This document shows positions 37,684 to 46,770 of a stretch of 64,000 nt of DNA, one piece after another (position 1 is the first letter of the stretch; every line of letters starts with the position of its first letter). Source of the DNA: Variovorax paradoxus. Lineage in GTDB: Bacteria > Pseudomonadota > Gammaproteobacteria > Burkholderiales > Burkholderiaceae_C. A model generated the notes under the pieces. The model made no database searches and was not told the origin of the DNA. It worked only from the letters and a program-made list of their open reading frames with translations. A program made the translations under genes and the position numbers. The stretch covers positions 5,725,501 to 5,789,500 of the forward strand of contig NZ_CP091716.1 in assembly GCF_022009635.1 (NCBI RefSeq). Reading direction: 5' to 3'.

Positions 37684-38496
37684 ATGAGTTTTTCGCTGGA
37701 AGGCGCGGGCGTCGTTCACCCCAACGGCCATCGCGCGCTCGCCGGTGTGACGCTGTCCGCCCGTGATGGCGAGCGCATCGCCGTCATCGGGCCTTCGGGC
37801 GCCGGCAAGACCACGCTGCTGCGCGTGCTGGGCGCGGCGCTCCGGCCCGGCGAAGGCGAAGTGCGGCTCTTGGGCGCAGGGCCGTGGCAGTTGCAGGCGG
37901 CGGCGCTGAAGAAGCTGCGTGCCCGCATCGGCACGGTGCACCAGTCGCCGCCGATCGCGCCGCGCCTGCGCGTGGTCACCGCGGTGCTCGCGGGCCGGCT
38001 CGGCGAGTGGTCGACGCTGCGCGCGCTGGGCTCGCTGCTGCATCCGTCGGACATCGCCGGCGCGCATGAAGCGCTCTCGCGGCTGGCCATGGAAGACCGC
38101 CTGTTCGACCGCTGCGACCGGCTCTCGGGCGGCCAGTTGCAGCGCGTGGGCATTGCGCGCGTGCTGTACCAGCGCCCCGCCCTGCTGCTGGCCGACGAGC
38201 CCGTGTCGGCGCTGGACCCCACCCTGGCCGACGCCGCCATCGGCCAACTGGTCGCGCAGAGCGAGTCGACAGGTGCCACGCTGATGGCTTCGCTGCACGC
38301 GGTCGACCTGGCGTTGCGCTGGTTTCCGCGCATCGTCGGCATGCGCAACGGGCTGGTGGTGTTCGACCTGCCCGCCGGCCAGGTGACGGCCGCGATGCTC
38401 GATGCGCTCTATGCGAGCGAGGGTGGCGTGGCGGTGCAGAAATCGGCGCAGCCCGTCGCAGCCGAAGCGACTTTTCTTCGTCCGGACTGCCCTTGA
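37684..38496 (+). CDS. PhnC-like ABC transporter ATPase
   Basis: A 270-residue nucleotide-binding subunit. Walker [10 protein letters not shown] near 40, Q-loop [11 protein letters not shown], signature [15 protein letters not shown], Walker [14 protein letters not shown], and the H-loop SLHAVDLA. The sequence is closest in style to phosphonate importers (PhnC). It follows the binding protein by 10 bp, and its stop overlaps the TTG start of the first permease. Confidence 0.88.
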   Translation: MSFSLEGAGVVHPNGHRALAGVTLSARDGERIAVIGPSGAGKTTLLRVLGAALRPGEGEVRLLGAGPWQLQAAALKKLRARIGTVHQSPPIAPRLRVVTAVLAGRLGEWSTLRALGSLLHPSDIAGAHEALSRLAMEDRLFDRCDRLSGGQLQRVGIARVLYQRPALLLADEPVSALDPTLADAAIGQLVAQSESTGATLMASLHAVDLALRWFPRIVGMRNGLVVFDLPAGQVTAAMLDALYASEGGVAVQKSAQPVAAEATFLRPDCP

Positions 38497-39332
38497 GCAC
38501 GGCCGCCCCCTCCGCCGTCATCCGGCGCGACCCGCAAGCCATGCGGCGGCTGGCCGGTTGCCTTGCCGCGCTGGTCATCGCATGGCCGATGCTGGCGCTG
38601 TCCGAGTTCAATCCGTGGGCGCTGTTCACCAGCGGCAATCTCGCGGTCATCGGCGGCTTCCTGGCGGGCTTCTTTCCGCCCGACGGCTCGCCCGCCTTTC
38701 TCGCGCTGCTCCTGAAGGCCACGCTGGAGACGCTGGCCATGGCCACGGCCGGCATCGCGCTGGCCTTGCTGATCGGTGCGCCGCTGGGCTTCGTGACCAC
38801 GCGCGCGCTTTCAGTCTCGCGCATCGGCCCAGGGCCGGGCCGCGTGCGGGCCGGCATCGTGCGGCAGGCCGCACGATGGCTGCTGATGGTTCTGCGCGCG
38901 ATTCCGGAAATCGTCTGGGCGCTGCTGTTCGTGCGCGTCTTCGGGCTCGGCCCCGCCGCGGGCGTGCTGGCGCTGGCCATCACCTATGGCGGCATGCTGG
39001 GCAAGGTCTACGCCGAAATCCTCGAATCGACCGACACCCGGCCCGCGCGCGCCCTGCTCGAGGGCGGCAGCGGCCGGCTCGCGGCGCTTTGCTACGGCCT
39101 GCTGCCGAACACCGCGCAGGAGCTGGCCTCGTACACCGTGTACCGCTGGGAGTGCGCGGTACGCGCGTCGGTGGTGATGGGTTTCGTAGGCGCGGGCGGG
39201 CTGGGGCAGTTGATGGACCAGTCGATGAAGATGCTCAACGGCGGCGAAGCCAGCAGCATCCTTCTGGTGTTCCTGGCGCTGGTGCTGCTGGCGGACCTGC
39301 TGAGCAATGCGCTGCGGAGGCTGCTGGCATGA
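38493..39332 (+). CDS. PhnE-like ABC transporter permease 1
   Basis: A 279-residue membrane protein with six helices and a BPD-type coupling motif ([20 protein letters not shown], about 170-190). It starts with TTG overlapping the ATPase stop. Phosphonate-type importers often carry two distinct PhnE subunits, as here. It ends in an ATGA overlap with permease 2. Confidence 0.85.
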   Translation: MSTAAPSAVIRRDPQAMRRLAGCLAALVIAWPMLALSEFNPWALFTSGNLAVIGGFLAGFFPPDGSPAFLALLLKATLETLAMATAGIALALLIGAPLGFVTTRALSVSRIGPGPGRVRAGIVRQAARWLLMVLRAIPEIVWALLFVRVFGLGPAAGVLALAITYGGMLGKVYAEILESTDTRPARALLEGGSGRLAALCYGLLPNTAQELASYTVYRWECAVRASVVMGFVGAGGLGQLMDQSMKMLNGGEASSILLVFLALVLLADLLSNALRRLLA

Positions 39333-40138
39333 CGACGACCGCACGCGCGCTGCCCTCAAGACCGCCGCCATGCTGGCGATGCCGGCTGGCGCTGCTGCTG
39401 ATCGGCGCGGCGGTGGTGGCGAGCTTTGTCTATCTGGGCATCGACTACCGGGCGTTGGGCTCGGCGGACTCGCTGAAGCTCATGGGCAAGTTCATCACCG
39501 AATTCTTCCCGCCCGACATGTCGCCCGACTTTCTCGCAAAGGTGGGCAAGGGCGCGCTGCAGACCCTGGCCGTGTCCGCGCTCGGCACCGTGCTCGCGGC
39601 CATTGCCGGTGCGGTGCTGGCATTGCCGGCTTCGGGGCGCGCGGGCGGCGCCTTGCGCCACGGCTCGCGCTTCGTGCTCAACTTCCTGCGCAGCGTGCCT
39701 GAACTGGTGTGGGCGGCGCTGATGGTGCTGGCCGCCGGCATCGGCCCTTTCGCCGGTGCGCTGGCGCTGGCGCTGCACACCACGGGCGTGCTGGGGCGCC
39801 TGTTCGCCGAGGCATTGGAAAACGCCCCGCGCGAGCCGGAGCACGCGCTGACGCTCTCGGGCGCCGGCCCCATCGCCGCCTTCAGCTACGCCAGCCTGCC
39901 CATCGTGCTGCCGCAGTGGGTGGCCTACGCGCTCTACCGCTGGGAAATGAACATCCGCATGGCGGCGGTGCTGGGCTTCGTGGGCGGCGGCGGCCTGGGG
40001 CAGCTGCTGTACTTTCACCTGTCGATCTTCCAGCAGCAGCAGGCGATGACGGTGCTGATCGCGATGTTCGTGCTGGTGACTTTTGTCGACTTTGCGAGCG
40101 TCCGCCTGCGCCGTGGCCTCGGACCTGCATACGCCTGA
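39329..40138 (+). CDS. PhnE-like ABC transporter permease 2
   Basis: A 269-residue permease paralogous to permease 1: FITEFFPPDMSPDFLAKVGKG matches the [16 protein letters not shown] segment there. The coupling motif is EALENAPREPEHALTLSGAG. Six helices; the two permeases probably form a heterodimeric channel. The mnmH gene follows after 24 bp, which connects the importer to selenium use. Confidence 0.85.
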   Translation: MTTTARALPSRPPPCWRCRLALLLIGAAVVASFVYLGIDYRALGSADSLKLMGKFITEFFPPDMSPDFLAKVGKGALQTLAVSALGTVLAAIAGAVLALPASGRAGGALRHGSRFVLNFLRSVPELVWAALMVLAAGIGPFAGALALALHTTGVLGRLFAEALENAPREPEHALTLSGAGPIAAFSYASLPIVLPQWVAYALYRWEMNIRMAAVLGFVGGGGLGQLLYFHLSIFQQQQAMTVLIAMFVLVTFVDFASVRLRRGLGPAYA

Positions 40139-40162
40139 CAATCGAGGCATGAGGTTCCTGCC

Positions 40163-41212
40163 ATGAGTCATCGCCAGCCCGTGCGGGTCGGCGACCGCCA
40201 CGCCTTCGACACGCTGATCGACGCCCGCTCGCCGGCCGAGTTCGCGCTCGACCATATTCCCGGCGCCATCAACTGCCCGGTGCTCGACGACGAGGAGCGC
40301 CGCATCGTCGGCACCGTCTACGTGCAGACCGGCGCCTTCGAGGCGCGGCGCATCGGCGGTGCGATGGTCGCGGCCAACATCGCGCGGCACCTGCGCGACA
40401 CGCTGGCCGACCGGCCCGAGAACTGGAAGCCACTGGTCTACTGCTGGCGCGGCGGCATGCGAAGCGGATCGATGGTCACCTGGCTGCGCCTCGTCGGCTG
40501 GGACGCGCAGCAACTCGCGGGCGGCTACAAGAGCTTTCGCCGGCACGTCATTTCGCAGATCGACGCGCTGACGCCCAAGCTGGATCTGCGCGTGATCTGC
40601 GGCGCCACCGGCAGCGCGAAGACGCGCGTGCTGCATGCGCTTGCCGCGCGTGGCGCGCAGGTGCTCGACCTGGAAGACTTCGCGAGCCACAAGGGATCGC
40701 TGCTCGGCTCGCTGCCGGGTGTGCCGCAGCCTTCGCAAAAACACTTCGAGACGCTGATCGCGGCGGTACTCGAAGGCGTCGATCTTTCGCGCCCGCTGTA
40801 TGTGGAGGGCGAGAGCATCCGCATCGGACGGCTGTCGCTGCCGTTGTCGCTGGTGGCGCGGATGCGCGCCGCGCAGTGCATCGAGGTGTGCGCCACGCCC
40901 GAGGCGCGGCTGGCGTATCTGCTGCGCGACTACGCCTACCTGGGCGACGACCGCGACGCGCTGGCCGACAAGCTGGGGGCGCTGAAGGAACTGCAGGGCA
41001 AGGAGACAGTGGCGCGCTGGCAGCAGTGGGCGCATGAGGCGGATCTGCCGCATCTGTTTGCGGAGTTGATGGCACTGCATTACGACCCGCATTACCAGAA
41101 GTCGCAGGAGGTGCACTTCAAGGCATGGGCCCAGCGCCGGGGAGTGTCGGCGGCTGACCTGTCGGATCAGGGGATCGAGGCTGTGGCCGAGGCGGTGCTG
41201 AGGCTGGGGTGA
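40163..41212 (+). CDS. mnmH: tRNA 2-selenouridine synthase
   Basis: A 349-residue enzyme (also selU/ybbB) replacing sulfur by selenium in 2-thiouridine at wobble position 34 of some tRNAs, using selenophosphate from SelD. The N-terminal rhodanese domain has catalytic Cys94 in VYCWRGGMRSG. The P-loop GATGSAKT (147-154) starts the C-terminal ATPase-like domain. Its presence means the cell uses selenium in tRNA as well as in selenocysteine. Last gene of the transporter operon. Confidence 0.95.
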   Translation: MSHRQPVRVGDRHAFDTLIDARSPAEFALDHIPGAINCPVLDDEERRIVGTVYVQTGAFEARRIGGAMVAANIARHLRDTLADRPENWKPLVYCWRGGMRSGSMVTWLRLVGWDAQQLAGGYKSFRRHVISQIDALTPKLDLRVICGATGSAKTRVLHALAARGAQVLDLEDFASHKGSLLGSLPGVPQPSQKHFETLIAAVLEGVDLSRPLYVEGESIRIGRLSLPLSLVARMRAAQCIEVCATPEARLAYLLRDYAYLGDDRDALADKLGALKELQGKETVARWQQWAHEADLPHLFAELMALHYDPHYQKSQEVHFKAWAQRRGVSAADLSDQGIEAVAEAVLRLG

Positions 41213-41271
41213 ATGGCCGACTTTCTGCCTGACAGCCACGAAATGGCCAGGAAATTCGGCCCCTGACTGGA

Positions 41272-41306
41272 GCCGGCGATGACCGCGGCAATGCGGTCAC
41301 CCCGGC
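41272..41306. terminator. Hairpin between convergent mnmH and lipoprotein gene
   Basis: GCCGG-(cga)-TGACCGC, loop GGCAAT, GCGGTCA-(cc)-CCGGC. It lies in the 109-bp gap where both genes end, so it could terminate in either direction. T-runs are poor on both sides. Confidence 0.5.
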
Positions 41307-41321
41307 CCTCTGTTCACGATC

Positions 41322-42167
41322 TCAAGCGCAGCGGAATTTAGCGACGCCCATATACCGCGCACCGGATGGAAGCGTTGCCGAATAGCCGACCGCGATCGCG
41401 TAAGCGCCGCCGCCGTGATCGCCCAGCGTGATGCCGGCGCCCGCCCCGGCACTCAGGAAGCTGCCGGTCACCGACGTGCTCGATGGCGACTTGACCTTGG
41501 TGTCGAAATTCACCGAGCCGGCGGCATCGCCGACAGTCACCTTGACGGTGCCGGCGACGACCGCGCCTTCGCTGCCGAATGCCAGCGTCGAAGATCCGCT
41601 TGCAGCACCGCTGTTGGCCGCGGCCCCACTGCCGCCGCCCACGTACGTAGGACTGGTGAAGACGCCCGCGTCGCAGGTGGTGGTCGCACTGGCAGGCAGG
41701 GTCTTCAGTTCGTTCAAGGCAAGGTAGTGATACGCGCGGTTGTCGGCTCCCGTCAGGGTCTCCGCGCCCGAACTGCGCGTGACCGTGCCGGCGGTCCAAC
41801 GGCCGATCGCGAAGTTCGCGTCGCCATTGATTTCCTTCGTCGCGCTCGATCCCGTCAGTGTGTTGTCGTTCAGGCGGGTCATCGCGCCGCTGGCCGCCTG
41901 CTCGCTTTGCGACAGCACGCCGAACGATTGCGCGCCCACGCCGAGCAGCAGGTAGCGTGCACGCTCGGCACGAACGAAGAGCGCCGATACGGAGCCGGAA
42001 TCCGCTGCGGCAGGCACCGGTGCGGCCGCCTCCGCCATCGGGGACGGCGCGCTGGGCGGGACGATGCCCAGCGGCATGCCGCTGCCGCCACCACCGCTGC
42101 CTCCACCGCAAGCGTGAAGAAGGCCAAGTGACAGCAATGAGAGCGAAAAGAGAATCTTGTTTTTCAT
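41322..42167 (-). CDS. Putative secreted lipoprotein, beta-rich
   Basis: A 281-residue protein with a lipoprotein signal (LGLLHAC, Cys20), then a Gly/Ser stretch and a beta-strand-rich body. The composition, with repeated Gly/Ser/Thr/Ala and AYAIAVGYSATLP near the end, recalls small transferrin-binding-protein-like or slam-dependent surface lipoproteins; that resemblance is weak. No close family recognised. Monocistronic, with a long AT-richer region upstream. Confidence 0.7.
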   Translation of the reverse strand: MKNKILFSLSLLSLGLLHACGGGSGGGGSGMPLGIVPPSAPSPMAEAAAPVPAAADSGSVSALFVRAERARYLLLGVGAQSFGVLSQSEQAASGAMTRLNDNTLTGSSATKEINGDANFAIGRWTAGTVTRSSGAETLTGADNRAYHYLALNELKTLPASATTTCDAGVFTSPTYVGGGSGAAANSGAASGSSTLAFGSEGAVVAGTVKVTVGDAAGSVNFDTKVKSPSSTSVTGSFLSAGAGAGITLGDHGGGAYAIAVGYSATLPSGARYMGVAKFRCA

Positions 42168-42480
42168 GAAATCTTGTGTGTGATCTGTTGTGGCTGATTG
42201 GGTATGCGATGTCGGTCTTTCTCTGGTGCGGCTTCCTCCTCGATTTCTCCGTGCCGCCGGCCGAAGTGGCTGTCGACCGGCTTCCCATGCGTTTCCCGCA
42301 GCGATTGCGGCGCACGAATGCAGCGAGGAATACGCTGCGGGCGCGGATTGTCATGTCGCGTTTGGCTGCACATTTGTGGCCAAAAGTGACTTGGAGAATT
42401 CCTGGAGATTTCGTTAGATATGCAACACCGTTGCACTGCCCAACGGCGTCGGAATTAACAAGAATCGGCCACTTGTTATC
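42168..42480. other. Gene-free, AT-richer interval
   Basis: Over 300 bp with no credible gene; the short frames here lack ribosome sites and codon bias. The interval is clearly richer in A+T than its surroundings, especially 42370-42480. It presumably holds the promoter of the lipoprotein gene (minus strand). I see no convincing RNA gene. Confidence 0.5.
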
Positions 42481-42501
42481 AGCGCCCGGCGGTCGGGCGC
42501 T
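42481..42501 (-). terminator. Hairpin after fdhD
   Basis: AGCGCCCG / CGGGCGCT, perfect 8-bp stem with a 5-base loop, ten bases past the fdhD stop. There is no long T-run after it. It is placed to end the YdeP-type, winged-helix and fdhD transcript. Confidence 0.6.
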
Positions 42502-42510
42502 AGCGGCACG

Positions 42511-43404
42511 TCAGTTGCCGTGGTTCAGTCCGCCGGCGTAGAGCACCCCGCGCGGCGCGCGGCACAGGCCCCAGAAGCGCAGGCCGCAGAGTTCGGCCAT
42601 GCGCACGCCCATCGAGGTCGGTGCGGAGATGGTCGCCATCGCCGCGATGCCCAGGCGCGCGCACTTTCGCACCAGTTCGTGGCTGCCCCGGCTGGACATC
42701 AACACGAAGCCCGGCTCTTCGAGTCGCCCTGCCATCGCGAGCTTGCCGAGCAGTTTGTCGAGCGCGTTGTGGCGGCCGACGTCTTCCATCAGGTCCGTGA
42801 GCTCGCCGTCGACCGTGGCCCACGCGGCGGCGTGGATCGCCCCGGCTTCGGCGTTGAGTGTCTGGCGCGGGGGCATGGCGGCGAAGGCGCGAAGCACTGT
42901 CGCCAGGTCGATGCGTTCGATCCAGTCGCGTTGCGGCACGCGCTGCGGCGTGAGGTCGAGCCCCGCAAAACTCTCGACGCCGCACACGCCGCAGCCGGTG
43001 CGGCCCGCGAGGCTGCGGCGGCGGTCCTTCAGGCGTTCGAAGCTGCGTGTGGAAATTTCCAGCTGCACCTCGATGCCGGGCATGCCTTCTGGCAAGCCCG
43101 CGTCGGAGGCGTCGACCGTCCGCACGTCGATGCCCCGGCAATCGGCGGCGCTGTCGAGGATGCCTTCGCTCAGCGCGAAGCCGAGCGCGAAGGCTTCCAG
43201 GTCTTGCGGCGTGGCCATCATCACCGCGTGCGAGACGCCGTTGAACACCAGGGCCACCGGCACTTCGGACGCCAGGGTGTCGTCGCGCACCACGCCCTCG
43301 GGCGCGAGGCCGCGTTCGCCGAACACATGCACCGCGTGCCGCGCGAGCGGCGGCAGGGAATCGGATTCGGTGATGGTGGGGTCGTCTTGCATGGCCGCGG
43401 CCAT
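42511..43404 (-). CDS. fdhD: Formate dehydrogenase sulfurtransferase FdhD
   Basis: A 297-residue protein that passes sulfur to the molybdenum cofactor of formate dehydrogenases. The signature loop GRTGCGVCGVES carries the two functional Cys, and the fold is evident in VSHAVMMATPQDLEAFALGF, DVGRHNALDKLLGKL, SSRGSHELVRKCARLG and APTSMGVRMAE. Start at 43404 (MAAAMQ) or 43392. It lies 7 bp after a small winged-helix gene and serves the two molybdoenzymes of this window. Confidence 0.95.
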   Translation of the reverse strand: MAAAMQDDPTITESDSLPPLARHAVHVFGERGLAPEGVVRDDTLASEVPVALVFNGVSHAVMMATPQDLEAFALGFALSEGILDSAADCRGIDVRTVDASDAGLPEGMPGIEVQLEISTRSFERLKDRRRSLAGRTGCGVCGVESFAGLDLTPQRVPQRDWIERIDLATVLRAFAAMPPRQTLNAEAGAIHAAAWATVDGELTDLMEDVGRHNALDKLLGKLAMAGRLEEPGFVLMSSRGSHELVRKCARLGIAAMATISAPTSMGVRMAELCGLRFWGLCRAPRGVLYAGGLNHGN

Positions 43405-43411
43405 TGTCCGC

Positions 43412-43702
43412 TCAGCCGGGGTTTTCGTCAGCCGGCAGGGTCTCGGCCAGCGCGCGGCCGGCGTCGGTGAGGTGCGCGACCCAGCGGTCGTCCAGCTGCA
43501 CCACGCGCACCCAGCCGGGCCCGCGCACGCCGCCGATGGATGCATCGCCCATCAGCGTGAGCTGGCGCATGACCACGCTTGCGCCCTGCCCCAGCCGCTT
43601 GCCCAGGCGCGGCAGCGACATGCCGCCCTCGCCCGGCGCGTCGGCCAGTGCGCGCAGGATGGCAATGGAAAAGGAATCGGCGTCGAAGGAGGCGGCGGTC
43701 AT
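43412..43702 (-). CDS. Small winged-helix-like protein between fdhD and FdhF-like gene
   Basis: A 96-residue protein whose pattern (FSIAILRALADA, MSLPRLGKRLGQGASVVMRQ, then GWVRVVQLDDRWVAHLTDAGRALAETL) fits a single winged-helix domain with a beta hairpin. It could be a DNA-binding regulator or an assembly factor. It overlaps the FdhF-like gene by ATGA, so it is produced with it. Not a family I can name. Confidence 0.7.
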   Translation of the reverse strand: MTAASFDADSFSIAILRALADAPGEGGMSLPRLGKRLGQGASVVMRQLTLMGDASIGGVRGPGWVRVVQLDDRWVAHLTDAGRALAETLPADENPG

Positions 43703-46047
43703 GCCGCCACGGTATCAGCGTCCGCCGGCTCGGGGGCAGGCGCCGCATGCAACGACAGCACCACGGGAATGGACTTGGAGGTCGGCGTGCCCGCGTTCTC
43801 GGCCACCGACGACAGCGGCACCAGCGGATTGGTCTCGGGGTAGTAGGCCGCGAGATTGCCGCGTGGAATGTCGTACGCCACCAGCTTGAAGCGATCGGCG
43901 CGGCGTTCCTGGCCGTCGCTCCACACGGTCTGGATGTCGACCCAGTCGCCGTCCTTCATGCCCAGCTTGCGGATGTCTTCCTTGTTGATGAAGACCACGC
44001 GGCGCTGGCCGAAGACGCCCCGGTAGCGGTCGTCCATGCCGTAGATGGTGGTGTTGTACTGGTCGTGCGAGCGCGTGGTCAGCAGCGTGAAGACGATGGT
44101 GTCGCCCTTCTTCGCGAAGCGCGCGCGGGCGCGGTGCGAATGGGTGTCCAGCGGCACGGCATGGGTGAAGAACACGGCTTTCTTCGACGCGGTGTTCCAC
44201 ACCCGCTCGCTCGCGGTGTTGCGCAGGCGGAAGCCGCCGGGGTGCGCCACGCGGGTGTTGAAGTCCTTGAAGTCGTCGAACACGGCTTCGATCTTGTCGC
44301 GAATGCGTGCGTAGTCTTCCACCAGCCAGAGCCACGGCGTCTTGCTGCGCGCACCGATGGTGGCGGCCGCGAGGCGCGCCACGATGGCCGGCTCGGACAG
44401 CAGGTGCTCCGACGCGGGCGGGTTGATGCCCATCGAGATGTGCACCATGCTCATCGAGTCTTCCACCGTCACGCCCTGCGGGCCGTTGGCCTGCATGTCG
44501 ATCTCGGTGCGGCCCAGGCACGGAAGGATGATCGCCTCGCGCCCGTGGATCACATGGCTGCGGTTGAGCTTGGTGGTCACGTGCACCGTCAGGTCGCACT
44601 GCTGCAGGCCCTTCCAGGTCTGGTAGGTGTCGGGCGTGGCGGCCGCGAAGTTGCCGCCGAGCGCGAAGAACACCTTGCCCTTGCCGTCGAGCATGAGCCG
44701 GATGGCCTCGACCGTGTCCACGCCGTTCTGGCGCGGCGGCTCGAAGTCGAACACCTTCTGCAGCCGGTCGAGCAGCGCCGCCGGCGGCTTTTCCCAGATG
44801 CCCATGGTGCGGTCGCCCTGCACGTTGCTGTGCCCGCGCACCGGGCAGGCGCCCGCGCCCTCGCGCCCCATGTGGCCGCAGAGCATGAGCCAGTTGCCGA
44901 TCATCTGGATGGTGGCCACCGAATGCTGGTGCTGCGTGATGCCCATGCCCCAGCAGGCGATGACGCGCCTGGCGCCCAGGTACACGTCGGCGGCGGCGCG
45001 GATCTGCGCCTCGCTCAGGCCGGCCTCGCGCACCAGGATGTCCCACGACTCGGCCCGCAGGTCGGCCGCCAGCGACTCGAAGCCGATGGTGTGGGTGGCG
45101 ATGAAATCATGGTCGAGCACCGAGGGCTCGCCGCGCGCCACGGCCGCGTCCTCGCGCTCGATGACGTGCTTCATCATCCCCTTGATGACGGAGAAATCGC
45201 CGCCCACGCGCAGCTGGAAGTAGTGCGTGCTGATGGGCGTGGAGCCCATGGTCGCCATCTCGAGCTTGTCCTGCGGATCGGCGAAGCGCTCCAGGCCGCG
45301 CTCGCGCAGCGGGTTGAAGCTCACGATGCGCGCGCCGCGCTTGGAGGCCGCGCGCAGCTCGCCCAGCATGCGCGGATGGTTGGTGCCGGGGTTCTGGCCG
45401 AAGATGAAGATGGCGTCGGCCTTCTCGAAGTCGTCGAGCGTGACCGTGCCCTTGCCCACGCCGAGCTGCGGGCGCATGCCGCTGCCGCTGGGCTCGTGGC
45501 ACATGTTCGAGCAGTCGGGAAAGTTGTTGGTGCCGTACTCGCGCACGAACAGCTGATACAGGAAGGCGGCCTCGTTGCTCGCGCGGCCCGAGGTGTAGAA
45601 GATGGCCTGGTTCGGGTCGGGCAGCGCGTTCAGGTGCTGCGCGATGCGCGCGAAGGCGTCGTCCCATTCGATGGGCACGTACTTGTCGCTGGCTGCGTCA
45701 TAGGCCATGGGGTGCGTCAGGCGCCCCTGGTCTTCGAGCCAGAAGTCGCTCTGCTGGGCCAGCTCGGCCACGGTGTGCTTCGCGAACAGCTCGGGGCCGG
45801 CGCGGCGCGCGGTGGCCTCGGCGGCCACGGCCTTGACGCCGTTCTCGCAGAACTCGAAGGTGGAGGCATGGTTGCGGTCGGGCCAGGCGCAGCCGGGGCA
45901 GTCGAAGCCGTCGGGCTGGTTGGCCGAAAGCAGCGTCTTCGCGCCCTTGATGGGAATGTCCTGCCGCAGCAGCGCGTTGGTGACGCTGCGCAAGGCCCCC
46001 CAGCCGCCGGCGGGGCCCTTGTAAAACTCGATCTTCTGCTCGCTCAT
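43699..46047 (-). CDS. FdhF/YdeP family molybdopterin oxidoreductase
   Basis: A 782-residue bis-MGD enzyme of the YdeP group. CPGCAWP (Cys50, Cys53) replaces the usual N-terminal four-Cys cluster motif. Molybdopterin domains follow: FIFGQNPGTNHPRM, WGMGITQHQHSV, the C-terminal RSHDQYNTTIYG and GDWVDIQTVW. No in-frame UGA and no signal peptide, so it is cytoplasmic and not a selenoprotein. YdeP relatives are annotated as formate dehydrogenase-like; the true substrate is uncertain. Co-transcribed with fdhD, and its promoter shares a motif with oxlT. Confidence 0.88.
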   Translation of the reverse strand: MSEQKIEFYKGPAGGWGALRSVTNALLRQDIPIKGAKTLLSANQPDGFDCPGCAWPDRNHASTFEFCENGVKAVAAEATARRAGPELFAKHTVAELAQQSDFWLEDQGRLTHPMAYDAASDKYVPIEWDDAFARIAQHLNALPDPNQAIFYTSGRASNEAAFLYQLFVREYGTNNFPDCSNMCHEPSGSGMRPQLGVGKGTVTLDDFEKADAIFIFGQNPGTNHPRMLGELRAASKRGARIVSFNPLRERGLERFADPQDKLEMATMGSTPISTHYFQLRVGGDFSVIKGMMKHVIEREDAAVARGEPSVLDHDFIATHTIGFESLAADLRAESWDILVREAGLSEAQIRAAADVYLGARRVIACWGMGITQHQHSVATIQMIGNWLMLCGHMGREGAGACPVRGHSNVQGDRTMGIWEKPPAALLDRLQKVFDFEPPRQNGVDTVEAIRLMLDGKGKVFFALGGNFAAATPDTYQTWKGLQQCDLTVHVTTKLNRSHVIHGREAIILPCLGRTEIDMQANGPQGVTVEDSMSMVHISMGINPPASEHLLSEPAIVARLAAATIGARSKTPWLWLVEDYARIRDKIEAVFDDFKDFNTRVAHPGGFRLRNTASERVWNTASKKAVFFTHAVPLDTHSHRARARFAKKGDTIVFTLLTTRSHDQYNTTIYGMDDRYRGVFGQRRVVFINKEDIRKLGMKDGDWVDIQTVWSDGQERRADRFKLVAYDIPRGNLAAYYPETNPLVPLSSVAENAGTPTSKSIPVVLSLHAAPAPEPADADTVAA

Positions 46048-46075
46048 GCCGGGAGTGTTCGCGCGCGAGGAGCGG

Positions 46076-46109
46076 CCGTCAAATTGGATCGGCGTATGCG
46101 TCGATTCAA
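46076..46109 (-). promoter_or_regulatory. Shared formate/oxalate regulon motif, copy 1
   Basis: A 34-bp block matching 53369-53402 at 28 positions without gaps. The cores are CCGTCAAATT, GATC, GCG, ATG and CGATTCAA on the plus strand. It is 29 bp upstream of the FdhF/YdeP gene and in the same orientation to its gene as the oxlT copy. On the coding strand it includes TTGACGG, possibly a -35 element. Confidence 0.65.
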
Positions 46110-46170
46110 AATGGAAATGAACGGGGCGCCGCGCCGGCTGCTCAGGCAGATGAGAGCGGCCCGGACCGAC

Positions 46171-46485
46171 TCAGTGGTAGTCGTCCTCTCGCTGATGCCT
46201 GACGGCGGCCACGACGATCGAGTCGCTCGCCTCTATTTCGAACAACGCAACATAACCGCTGGCACCGAACGGGATCACGAGTTCGCGGATGAAGGGGCTG
46301 TCGCCCGCCTTGCGGCAAGTGAACGGGGAAAACGCCAAGGCGGCAATGCCGTGCTCGATGGCCTCTAGAGCCCGCTCGGCCAGCGCCAGGTCGCCGCCCC
46401 TTTCGAGTTCTCGCTGAAGAACGAAGTCGAACAGCCGCTCCAGGTCTTCGGCTGCCTGGCGCGTGAACCGGACCGTGTAGCTCAC
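46171..46485 (-). CDS. Type II toxin, RelE/ParE family (second system)
   Basis: A 104-residue ParE/RelE-fold protein: VRFTRQAAEDLERLFDFVL, then CRKAGDSPFIRELVIPFGASGYVALFEI, closing with AAVRHQREDDYH. The C-terminal RHQRE pattern is typical of ParE-like toxins. It overlaps the antitoxin gene by 4 bp. It is unrelated in detail to the pair at 17.7 kb. Confidence 0.85.
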   Translation of the reverse strand: MSYTVRFTRQAAEDLERLFDFVLQRELERGGDLALAERALEAIEHGIAALAFSPFTCRKAGDSPFIRELVIPFGASGYVALFEIEASDSIVVAAVRHQREDDYH

Positions 46486-46763
46486 CGGCGCGGAGCGTGT
46501 TGCAGCTTCTTCGCCGAGTCGAGCTTTGCCTTGAGGCGATGCACCATTTCGCCCGCATCGACGTAGTCCCCGCCGCGACGCGCATCCGCCAGCGACTTCA
46601 TGCCCCTCGCCACGAACTCAGCCTGGCTCTTTCGCTGGGAAACACAGGCGCGCACCGCCGCCTCGACGAACTGGGACAAGGACTCGCCTTCGCCAAGCAC
46701 CTGCTCGACTTCGTCCCGGAATTCGGGCTCGACACGCACGGAAGGGATGGTGGCGGTTTTCAT
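46482..46763 (-). CDS. Antitoxin of the second toxin-antitoxin pair
   Basis: A 93-residue protein with a ribbon-helix-helix-like N-terminus (IPSVRVEPEFRDEVEQVLGE, SLSQFVEAAVRACVSQRKSQ) and a C-terminal arm for toxin binding (GEMVHRLKAKLDSAKK). I start at 46763 (MKTATIPSV); a frame open further upstream would run through the operator. It should bind the palindrome 8 bp upstream and repress the pair. Confidence 0.82.
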   Translation of the reverse strand: MKTATIPSVRVEPEFRDEVEQVLGEGESLSQFVEAAVRACVSQRKSQAEFVARGMKSLADARRGGDYVDAGEMVHRLKAKLDSAKKLQHAPRR

Positions 46764-46770
46764 CGCCAAA

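Noticed and set aside
36813..40138. Firm naming of the transporter as phnDCE for phosphonate
   Set aside because: Family resemblance is clear but no phosphonate catabolic genes are near, and the neighbours are selenium genes, so the substrate was left open.
42176..42541. A 121-codon plus-strand frame in the AT-rich interval
   Set aside because: No ribosome site, mixed composition, and the frame runs into the fdhD 3' end on the other strand.
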